Positions 1 through 5,509 of a stretch of 14,580 nucleotides of DNA are shown here, piece after piece. Below the pieces are notes generated by a model. That model saw only the letters and a program-made list of their open reading frames with translations. It did not search any database and was not told where the DNA came from. Position numbers and translations under genes: made by a program. The stretch's first letter is position 1. Each line of letters begins with the position of its first letter. Source of the DNA: Sulfurovum sp. (GTDB lineage: Bacteria > Campylobacterota > Campylobacteria > Campylobacterales > Sulfurovaceae); the NCBI GenBank assembly GCA_026985755.1, contig JALSPX010000084.1, forward strand, positions 1-14,580. Direction: 5' to 3'.

Positions 1-2
1 TT

Positions 3-830
3 AGTGGGATATGGATAGTTCTTGGGTTTCTATCGTGGGATTATCTCGTAAGTATCAGCAGTCATATTTTAGGATGGATACCTTTTTCAATAGTACGATC
101 AAATGGAGCATGGATGCTTTCTGCTTTTGTCTGGCTTCAGTTGATTTTACTTACATTTGCACTGATATTTGCTTTTTTTGGTAATTTTATTTTAAGAAGT
201 GTTTCTAAAGAAAAATATGCTTCTTTTTCTCTTTGGGTAGCTCTAGGAAGTACGGTTTTTTGGACAATAGTTTGGTTTTTTAAAGGAGACTATATTTATC
301 ATCAGTTTCTTAAGTTATTAACTTGGCTACCTTTCGAAACTATTGAAAAAGGTATCGCATTTTTAATAGGCTTTTATATTATCTATAATGCGATTATTGT
401 TTCTATGGTTTTTGTAGCAAGTCTTTTTAGCGAACCACTCATCATCTCAGTAGAAAAAAAATACTTTGATGATGCACCTGTTGTGAGGGACCATCTTTTC
501 TCTTCTATCGGGTATACCGTTAAAGATACTTTTATCTTTATACTTCTGTCTATAGTGGCTTTCCCCTTGCTTTTTATTCCTGTGATTAATATTTTTACCC
601 AAAGTGCATTATGGATATGGCTCACCAAAGATACAGTAAGTTATGATGCACTCTCTTTGATTATGGCAAACGTAGACAAAACCCAAATTAAAACACATAA
701 AAAAGCAGTATGGTTCATTAGTTTTGTAGCAACATTATTTAATTTCGTACCCGTGCTTAATATCTTTGGTCCATATTTTGGTGAGCTTACGATGTTTCAC
801 TATTTTAAAAATTTAGAAAAAAACAGTTAA
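3..830 (+). CDS. EI24-domain integral membrane protein, 5' end outside window
   Basis: The first in-frame ATG is at 114, but the same frame is open and hydrophobic all the way to the left edge (…DYLVSISSHILGWIPF just before that Met). The gene therefore starts upstream, and 275 codons are visible. Several long hydrophobic segments alternate with short polar loops. The pattern, including an EPLIISVEKKYFDD loop, a KDTFIF segment and a C-terminal FGPYFGELTMFHYFKN stretch, fits the EI24/CysZ-like family, whose E. coli member CysZ is a sulfate permease of about 250 residues. That function should not be transferred here, since EI24 proteins in Campylobacterota have no assigned substrate. It ends 62 bp before the ClC gene on the same strand; the gap holds a separate -10-like box, so co-transcription is not certain. 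Family call good, substrate unknown. Confidence 0.75.
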   Translation, partial: SGIWIVLGFLSWDYLVSISSHILGWIPFSIVRSNGAWMLSAFVWLQLILLTFALIFAFFGNFILRSVSKEKYASFSLWVALGSTVFWTIVWFFKGDYIYHQFLKLLTWLPFETIEKGIAFLIGFYIIYNAIIVSMVFVASLFSEPLIISVEKKYFDDAPVVRDHLFSSIGYTVKDTFIFILLSIVAFPLLFIPVINIFTQSALWIWLTKDTVSYDALSLIMANVDKTQIKTHKKAVWFISFVATLFNFVPVLNIFGPYFGELTMFHYFKNLEKNS

Positions 831-853
831 TTCGTAAATGTCTCTAAGCTCTT

Positions 854-874
854 TAACCCCTTTTGGGTTACAAT
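854..874 (+). promoter_or_regulatory. Short hairpin overlapping a -10-like box before the ClC gene
   Basis: TAACCC (854-859) and GGGTTA (865-870) form a perfect 6-bp stem with a 5-nt loop. The right arm overlaps a TACAAT -10-like hexamer at 869-874. No T-run follows the stem, so it is a poor intrinsic terminator for the EI24 gene. A start site near 881 would give the ClC gene a leader of only about 12 nt. Both readings are tentative. Confidence 0.3.
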
Positions 875-892
875 AATCTAAAAAGTAGACCT

Positions 893-2209
893 ATGGTTGC
901 CAAACTTCTTATTGCATCTATTCTTACTGGTTTGATAAGTGGTTTGTTTATTGTTTTTTATAGTTTTTTAATTGATTTCTTCACCTATTTGTTTTTTATG
1001 GGAAACCCATTTAAAACTATCCCTACGCTCCCTGTTTGGTACCTCTATTTATTGCCTACTACGGCTATTTTCATCGTGAATTACATTGTGAGTAAAGACA
1101 GTAATGTCAAAGAATACGGACTCAATGAAGTTGCAGACTCTATCGTAGAAAATCGTATGACTTTAGCGCTGAAGACACTCTTCTTAAAAATATTTGCTTC
1201 AGCACTCTCTTTGTCTACAGGGTTTACTGTTGGTACAGAAGGGCCCAGTGCCAGTATAGGGGCAATGGTCTCATACCATATACATAAATGGTTCAAGCTC
1301 CCTTCTATGTTGGTGAAAATGATGATAAGCATCGGGGCGAGCGCGGGTATTGCTGCAATTTTTGTGACCCCTGTGACAGGTATTGCTTTTGCTATAGAGA
1401 TTATCGCATATCAGTTTATCAAACAATATATCGGGTATGTGATATTGGCATCATTCGTATCATTTTCAGTAGGTATTTATTTTTTAGATCCGATTGTCTT
1501 TTTACACTCTCAGGGGAGAGATTTTAATTTTCATCTGATTGTGGCCAATATCTTTTTTTTACCCTATATTACAAGTTTTGTTTATCTCTATCTTTTTCTT
1601 AAAAAGAGAGTACTGGTTTTTATTGATGTAGAATTGATTAAAAACTTCTCCAAATATCGTAATCACTTTTTTGCACTTATCGGTGGAAGTGTAATCGGTA
1701 CTATTCTTGTAGTAGAACCACAAGCAGCTTTTAGTGGGCATATGTTGGTATTAAGCCTTATCAATTCTGATACAGCTATTCCTCTTGGTATCATTTTTAC
1801 GATTTTGTTATTGCGTATTATTGGTACAACAGTAGCTATTTATGCCAATGCGGTTGGAGGTATATTTTTACCACTTATGAGTATTGGAGCATTAGTAGGG
1901 TATGGGTATGCGGAGTTACTTATTACTTATCTTAACTATATGGTAGAACCTTTTTATTTTGCTGCGGTAGGTGCTGCTGTCTTTATGGGTGTGGTAATGA
2001 AATTACCTTTAACCGCCGTGGTATTGGCACTGGAAACAACATTTGATTACAATGTTGTCATTGCTACGGGCGTGAGTGTGGTATTGGTAGAGTATTTCTC
2101 TCAACTCTATTTTACTATCCAAAGGCGTAATGTGACCAAAGCAGATAAAGTACAAAAAGTACCTATTCCAGAAGATAATAAAGAAGAAACACCTACACCA
2201 TCTTCATAA
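893..2209 (+). CDS. ClC-family chloride channel/transporter
   Basis: This is a polytopic inner-membrane protein of 438 residues and probably moves chloride or another small anion. ClC signatures are GTEGPSASIG at 114-123, whose E116 matches the gating glutamate (E148 of E. coli ClC), the helix ending FAIEII at 166-171, and GGIFLP at 322-327. The serine-motif region GSGIP is replaced by YGLNE near 76-80. At the position of the proton glutamate E203 there is isoleucine (I170), which is channel-like rather than exchanger-like. There are no CBS domains; the tail is short, polar and Pro/Glu/Lys-rich. The frame also opens at a TTG at 863, but that codon precedes the likely -10 box and has no ribosome site, so the ATG at 893 is preferred, although its own ribosome site is weak. 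It converges on the USP gene. Confidence 0.9.
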   Translation: MVAKLLIASILTGLISGLFIVFYSFLIDFFTYLFFMGNPFKTIPTLPVWYLYLLPTTAIFIVNYIVSKDSNVKEYGLNEVADSIVENRMTLALKTLFLKIFASALSLSTGFTVGTEGPSASIGAMVSYHIHKWFKLPSMLVKMMISIGASAGIAAIFVTPVTGIAFAIEIIAYQFIKQYIGYVILASFVSFSVGIYFLDPIVFLHSQGRDFNFHLIVANIFFLPYITSFVYLYLFLKKRVLVFIDVELIKNFSKYRNHFFALIGGSVIGTILVVEPQAAFSGHMLVLSLINSDTAIPLGIIFTILLLRIIGTTVAIYANAVGGIFLPLMSIGALVGYGYAELLITYLNYMVEPFYFAAVGAAVFMGVVMKLPLTAVVLALETTFDYNVVIATGVSVVLVEYFSQLYFTIQRRNVTKADKVQKVPIPEDNKEETPTPSS

Positions 2210-2324
2210 TGATATCTTCAAAGGTATTCGCTGTCATTTAGATATGCGTTTATTTCTCCCTCTATCAATATCTTGTTGTGATATCATAAGGGCATCACCT
2301 ATTATTTGAGGTGCCAATAAGAGA

Positions 2325-3128
2325 TTATCGGCTGGAGACCAACATATCACAGTGCAAGCTGTCTAAAAGGCTAATGGCTAAGTTGTCAGAGACAAAAAAG
2401 TCATCACCATGAGAGCATACATAGAGCATATCAAAGTTTTTATTTTCAAGGTATTCACTCATTTGTGTACCTAAAAAATCTCCATCTATAAAAAACTTTC
2501 CGTCTAAACCATGTTCTTTTTTGAGTGCTTCAAAAGCATCTCTTTGTGCCTCTTGGATAATCTGCACATTTTGCAAGTCTGCTTCCATACTTGGGTCTAC
2601 GATGTATCTGTAGTCATAAAAAAGTTCTATGTCACTTGCTTCAAAGTGTTTTTTTACACTTGCTATGCATGAATTTGAGTCACTAACCGCATCAATAACC
2701 AAGGCTATTTTTTTGTAATCTTGCGTAGAAGTTTTGCGTACAAGTACAGGCTGTGTGACTTTACTTACAAGTTTCTGGGTAATACCCTCATGGTATGAAG
2801 CAATGATAAAAGTCTCTTTATCTTCACGTGCTAATGCCCATACTCTGTCTTGTGTGTCATCTATCTTTACAAATATAGCAGGGGTTACCGAGGGTTTGAG
2901 CGTAGCGACTTTTGTTTCTATCTCTTTTTTGATTTTGTCTTTATCCAAGATACCTGCTACTTCTGTACTAAAGAAGTCAGGTACATCAAAAAAAGGTGTC
3001 TCATGTACATAGAGTATCTCTACGCTTGCATCATGTTTTTGGGCGAAATCAAAGGTTTTCTCCAATACCTCATCACACATAGAAAAATCATTTAATACAG
3101 CTATAATTTTTTGAATACTTCTCTGCAT
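2325..3128 (-). CDS. Tandem universal stress protein (two UspA domains)
   Basis: This is a soluble 267-residue protein made of two Usp repeats, roughly residues 1-132 and 137-267. Each begins with a KKI(I/A) beta strand (QKIIAVLNDF; YKKIALVIDA) and ends with a hydrophobic strand (TQPVLVRK; CDMLVSSR). The length fits the tandem-domain class of about 270-300 residues. The ATP-binding pattern GxxGx9G(S/T) of ATP-binding Usp proteins is not evident in either half (HEGITQKLVSKV and HGDDFFVSDNLA), so nucleotide binding cannot be assumed. The start is firm: AAGGAGGA lies a few bases before the ATG. It is the last of three closely spaced genes, 18 bp after the 68-residue protein, and is probably co-expressed with both small proteins. 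Usp proteins generally act in stress survival; some work with transporters. Confidence 0.88.
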   Translation of the reverse strand: MQRSIQKIIAVLNDFSMCDEVLEKTFDFAQKHDASVEILYVHETPFFDVPDFFSTEVAGILDKDKIKKEIETKVATLKPSVTPAIFVKIDDTQDRVWALAREDKETFIIASYHEGITQKLVSKVTQPVLVRKTSTQDYKKIALVIDAVSDSNSCIASVKKHFEASDIELFYDYRYIVDPSMEADLQNVQIIQEAQRDAFEALKKEHGLDGKFFIDGDFLGTQMSEYLENKNFDMLYVCSHGDDFFVSDNLAISLLDSLHCDMLVSSR

Positions 3129-3146
3129 TACTTCCTCCTTATTGGT

Positions 3147-3353
3147 TTATATCAGTCCTAACTCCGCAAGAAATACTTTGACTTTTGGTGAAATTTCACT
3201 TAGTTCTGCCATGAGAGACTCCCATGCCTTCTCCTCTGCATACCACGCTTCTATACGTTTAAAAGAGTCACTTTTTTCCTCTTGACTCAGGGCATCTGTT
3301 TTGTCTATGTTCTCTTTAATCGTTTCTAAATGTTTTAAATTGCTTTTACTCAT
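3147..3353 (-). CDS. Small helical protein of unknown function (68 aa)
   Basis: I do not recognise a characterised family with confidence. The protein is charged and almost certainly helical, with Glu/Lys-rich segments (HLETIKENIDKTDALSQEEK) and a hydrophobic C-terminus, PKVKVFLAELGLI. The N-terminal MSKSNLKHL resembles DUF4404-type small proteins, but the match is too short to name it. No signal peptide, membrane segment or cysteine is seen. A clear ribosome site, AGGAG, precedes the ATG, which supports it as a real gene. It lies between the 66-residue protein (49-bp gap) and the USP gene (18-bp gap) on the same strand, so it probably shares their transcript. Confidence 0.75.
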   Translation of the reverse strand: MSKSNLKHLETIKENIDKTDALSQEEKSDSFKRIEAWYAEEKAWESLMAELSEISPKVKVFLAELGLI

Positions 3354-3402
3354 TGGTTTCTCCTAATATTGGTTATGGGTATTACCTACTGTTAGTGGTG
3401 CC

Positions 3403-3603
3403 CTATAATTTTCCATCTTTTATTTCTTGTTGGATTACATCCATAGCATCTTGCATTACTTTTATGATAAGTTCTGCTGACTTACGGTCATCATTTTCGG
3501 GAATATCCCAGTCAAAGACTTTCATATTGCCTTTAAAGACGGCACGTAATTCTGTTGTGATTTCATCTTTCATTTTTGCTATTTCTTGTTCTTGTGGTGT
3601 CAT
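3403..3603 (-). CDS. Small acidic protein of unknown function (66 aa)
   Basis: The product is unrecognised. It is a soluble, charged protein with two likely amphipathic helices (EQEIAKMKDEITTELRAVF and the segment RKSAELIIKVMQDAMDVIQQ) joined by a Trp/Asp/Pro-containing turn (KVFDWDIPENDD). There are no cysteines, signal peptide or membrane span. The ribosome site AAGGAG stands at good distance from the ATG, and a TATAAT box lies about 28 bp upstream. It is therefore probably the first gene of a transcript that continues through the 68-residue protein and the USP. The opposite-strand reading frame over the same bases lacks these signals and is taken as a shadow. Confidence 0.72.
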   Translation of the reverse strand: MTPQEQEIAKMKDEITTELRAVFKGNMKVFDWDIPENDDRKSAELIIKVMQDAMDVIQQEIKDGKL

Positions 3604-3630
3604 ATATACTCCTTAACTATACCTTACCTT

Positions 3631-3636
3631 ATTATA
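3631..3636 (-). promoter_or_regulatory. -10 box for the small-protein/USP transcript
   Basis: The minus strand reads TATAAT here, giving a start near 3624 and a leader of about 20 nt that contains the AAGGAG ribosome site of the 66-residue gene. No -35 hexamer is visible, which is common in Campylobacterota. It suggests that the small genes and the USP can be expressed apart from the upstream permease. Confidence 0.5.
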
Positions 3637-3672
3637 GAGCGAAAAGGTTAATTAAATATGTATGAATCAAGG

Positions 3673-4971
3673 TCAAAGTTTACTAGCCAATCTGGCATAC
3701 CCCCAAGCACCTATAGCCAAGAGTACATACAAAATGACTATAAACATCATCTGTTCAGGCTTGGTTTGGTACTCGTACCCTAAGATGAGGATGGATCCTA
3801 CACTCAACCCACCTATAGCAATAAGCGTAAAGAGTGTAGAAGAGTTGGTTTGTTTCCTGATTTTAAAGTTTGCGATTGCCATAAGCAAAGAAACCAGTAA
3901 AAAGGTAATACTTCCAAACTCTAAGATGAGCTGTAAACCTCCTGCGAGTATGAGAAGTGTAGCTGTACCAGCCATGCTGAGTATGGCAGTGGTGGGGATA
4001 TGCATATGGCGTTTGGTGAGTACCTGTGGTAAGTAACCATCATCTGCGATACGTGCCATCTGACGTGACGAGCCAAATATCGTACCTGATATGGCAGAAG
4101 AGGTAGCAAGTATCGCTCCTATGATAACAAGGTTCTGTCCCAAATCACCCATAATTTCAGCAGCACCTGATGCAAGGGCATACTCTTTGTTTTTTATCAA
4201 ATCTTCTACAGGTATGGCAAGCAACGACCCCATTGCAATAACAAAGTATATGAGAGCCACAAGTGCCACAGCAGTATAGATGGCTCGGGGAATGTTTTTG
4301 TCAGGGTTTTCCATCTCGTTTACTGCATTGATAACCAGCTGAAAGCCTTCATAAGCCACAAAAGTAATGGAAGCCACAATGAGTATGCTCATCATAGGTG
4401 TCTGTGCAAAATCTTGTGTGAGTGTCTGTGAAAAGGTTTTTAAGTCTGTTTCACCATAGTATATAAGTGCCAAAGAGATGAGTAGCAAAATGAACAACTT
4501 CGCATAGACCATGATGTCTTCTAGTTTTCCCATGCCTTTCACGCTCCATAGGTTGATACCTGCAAAAATCCAGAGTATGCCTATGGCTACAGCCTTACGT
4601 ACCCATTCGTTGTTGGCAAATTCAAATCCACTGATGCCATAAGAGGAAAAAGTATAGGCGTATAGAGCAAGCGTAGAGATGTACCCAAAAATGGTGTACC
4701 ATCCTATGAGAGATGCTGCCATATGTGAGTGGGGGTAGGTACGTTTAAAAAAGGCATAGGTGGCTCCCTCATCTTTATAGTAAACACCTAGTTTTACGTA
4801 AGAATAGGCAGCAAAAAATGCAATCACCCCACCCAACAGTATGGCAAATGGAGCTAAAAAACCCACCATAGAAACAGAGATACCAAGTATCGTAAATATC
4901 CCTCCCCCCACCATACCACCTACAGCGATAGCTACGAGTTCTTTAAAACCTAGATTTTTTTTATTTGGCAT
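3673..4971 (-). CDS. APC-superfamily amino acid/polyamine permease
   Basis: This is an inner-membrane transporter of 432 residues with about 12 hydrophobic segments, the usual size for the amino acid-polyamine-organocation family. The first helix carries the glycine-rich unwound segment GGMVGGGIFTILG (residues 18-30), matching the GxGIF substrate-binding motif of APC permeases. A conserved-looking FVAYEGFQLVINAVNEMENP region matches the family's helix 6 and following loop. The frame extends upstream to 5049, but a TATAAT box at 5013-5008 places the transcript start near 5001. Only the ATG at 4971 has an AAGGA ribosome site ahead of it and aligns with family N-termini, so the shorter form is preferred. 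The substrate cannot be read from sequence. The small-protein/USP group follows after 69 bp on the same strand. Confidence 0.88.
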   Translation of the reverse strand: MPNKKNLGFKELVAIAVGGMVGGGIFTILGISVSMVGFLAPFAILLGGVIAFFAAYSYVKLGVYYKDEGATYAFFKRTYPHSHMAASLIGWYTIFGYISTLALYAYTFSSYGISGFEFANNEWVRKAVAIGILWIFAGINLWSVKGMGKLEDIMVYAKLFILLLISLALIYYGETDLKTFSQTLTQDFAQTPMMSILIVASITFVAYEGFQLVINAVNEMENPDKNIPRAIYTAVALVALIYFVIAMGSLLAIPVEDLIKNKEYALASGAAEIMGDLGQNLVIIGAILATSSAISGTIFGSSRQMARIADDGYLPQVLTKRHMHIPTTAILSMAGTATLLILAGGLQLILEFGSITFLLVSLLMAIANFKIRKQTNSSTLFTLIAIGGLSVGSILILGYEYQTKPEQMMFIVILYVLLAIGAWGYARLASKL

Positions 4972-5007
4972 GGTGTTATGTTTCCTTATATTGTTTATCA
5001 TGTAGGT

Positions 5008-5013
5008 ATTATA
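5008..5013 (-). promoter_or_regulatory. -10 box of the APC permease gene
   Basis: TATAAT on the minus strand predicts a start near 5001, about 30 nt before the chosen ATG at 4971. This rules out the two upstream in-frame Met codons as normal starts. There is no convincing -35 hexamer. Confidence 0.55.
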
Positions 5014-5056
5014 GTACTGTGTGGTTAATGAAGTGTTGTTGTAAATCAAACATAGT

Positions 5057-5132
5057 TGGTATCCCCACGAGGACTCGAACCTCGAGCTACGCCTTAGGAG
5101 GGCACTGCTTTATCCAGTTAAGCGATGAGGAC
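5057..5132 (-). tRNA. tRNA-Arg (anticodon CCT)
   Basis: The 76-nt cloverleaf reads on the minus strand. The acceptor stem GTCCTCA pairs with TGGGGAT, with G-T wobbles at pairs 1-72 and 5-68. The D arm is GCTT/AAGC. The anticodon stem is GTGCC/GGCGT with loop CTCCTAA, giving anticodon CCT and reading AGG. The T arm is CGAGG-TTCGAGT-CCTCG. The discriminator is A and the 3' CCA is encoded (5059-5057). It sits alone between the permease promoter and a plus-strand gene. No duplicated tRNA end was seen nearby, so there is no sign of an integration site. Confidence 0.95.
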
Positions 5133-5177
5133 AATGAGATGTGTAAGTATAGTAAAACTCTCTTAAGAAATCTTAAC

Positions 5178-5193
5178 TATAATTTCATATAAT
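5178..5193 (+). promoter_or_regulatory. Two TATAAT boxes before the 58-aa gene
   Basis: Perfect TATAAT hexamers occur at 5178-5183 and 5188-5193. They predict starts near 5190 and 5200, both just ahead of the AAGGA ribosome site at 5203-5207. I see no -35 hexamer for either. Confidence 0.5.
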
Positions 5194-5214
5194 AAAAAAT
5201 ATAAGGATTTATAT

Positions 5215-5391
5215 ATGCCACCAGTACCAGAAGATGTAGGATGTAGTAATATGGAGTGTATGGAAGCACAAAATTGCCAACGTACAGTGATTTATGAAGA
5301 TGGAAGTGCTAGAGAGGTGAAGAGTTTTGGGGGTACACCCACGAAAGGTTGTGGAAAGTTTATCCCAAAAAAAGAGAAAGAAGGTAAATAA
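5215..5391 (+). CDS. Small four-cysteine protein (58 aa), unknown function
   Basis: The reading frame runs from ATG 5215 to TAA 5389-5391. It has a good ribosome site (AAGGA, 7 nt before ATG) and two -10 boxes upstream. The product begins MPPVPEDVGCSNMECMEAQN and has cysteines at 10, 15, 21 and 46. The spacing C-x4-C-x5-C then a single distant C in KGCGKF could hold a metal ion, but it matches no zinc-ribbon spacing I can name. There is no signal peptide. The Cys-rich N-terminal half is followed by a short basic tail (PKKEKEGK). The helicase gene follows after its own promoter. Function is not known to me; metal or redox binding is only an inference. Confidence 0.72.
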   Translation: MPPVPEDVGCSNMECMEAQNCQRTVIYEDGSAREVKSFGGTPTKGCGKFIPKKEKEGK

Positions 5392-5396
5392 TACGC

Positions 5397-5402
5397 TATA
5401 AT
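5397..5402 (+). promoter_or_regulatory. -10 box of the helicase gene
   Basis: TATAAT lies directly after the stop codon of the 58-residue gene and predicts a start near 5409. The helicase start at 5507 then has a leader of about 98 nt, unusually long for this window and filled with inverted repeats. Confidence 0.5.
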
Positions 5403-5415
5403 TCGCTCACATTAG

Positions 5416-5432
5416 CATCCATCGGTCGGATG
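5416..5432 (+). other. Leader hairpin 1 of the helicase gene
   Basis: CATCC (5416-5420) and GGATG (5428-5432) form a 5-bp stem with a 7-nt loop at the start of the predicted leader. On its own it is weak and could be chance. It is noted because two stronger structures follow within 70 nt. Confidence 0.25.
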
Positions 5433-5437
5433 TCATT

Positions 5438-5462
5438 GGTGTAGTCGTGGACTACACCCTAC
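5438..5462 (-). repeat. REP-like hairpin with 5' GTAG, in the helicase leader
   Basis: GGTGTAGTC (5438-5446) and GACTACACC (5450-5458) form a perfect 9-bp stem with a 3-nt loop. Read on the minus strand, the hairpin is preceded immediately by GTAG (5462-5459). That is the foot tetranucleotide of bacterial REP sequences recognised by REP-associated tyrosine transposases (TnpA-REP/RAYT). Two hairpins with the same GTAG arrangement occur inside the helicase gene. In the plus-strand transcript this unit forms a stable stem in the 5' leader. No RAYT gene is present in the window. Confidence 0.6.
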
Positions 5463-5466
5463 AAAA

Positions 5467-5509
5467 CCTAAGACCGAAAATCTCACTAGGTCAATTTAGG
5501 AACATCATG
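5467..5509 (+). promoter_or_regulatory. Leader stem that can mask the helicase ribosome site
   Basis: CCTAAGACC (5467-5475) can pair with GGTC (5489-5492) plus TTAGG (5496-5500), leaving a 13-nt loop and a 3-nt AAT bulge. The TTAGG strand contains most of the Shine-Dalgarno AGGA (5498-5501), six bases before the ATG. In this fold the ribosome site would be partly closed. The start codon itself stays outside the stem. Regulation by temperature, or by the helicase itself, is an inference from the arrangement. Confidence 0.4.

Noticed and set aside
863..892. TTG start extending the ClC protein by ten residues
   Set aside because: The codon overlaps a small hairpin, lies before the likely -10 box and has no ribosome site; the added residues do not resemble ClC N-termini.
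2291..2317. Hairpin as terminator between the converging ClC and USP genes
   Set aside because: Only CACCT/AGGTG pairs cleanly; the outer pairs need a three-base bulge and there is no T-run, so it was not listed as a terminator.
2734..3012. Plus-strand frames over the USP gene, and similar frames elsewhere
   Set aside because: They lack ribosome sites and family features and lie opposite well-supported genes; treated as shadows.
4972..5049. Upstream in-frame Met codons for the permease
   Set aside because: A TATAAT box at 5013-5008 puts the transcript start beyond or at these codons, and the extra residues are not hydrophobic or family-like.
5057..5132. tRNA-Arg as an integration site for an island
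   Set aside because: No repeated tRNA 3' end and no integrase were seen on either side.
5447..5506. GTG start extending the helicase by 20 residues
   Set aside because: It is the loop of the leader hairpin without a ribosome site; RhlE proteins begin at the MKFTELGL equivalent, which has AGGA at the right distance.
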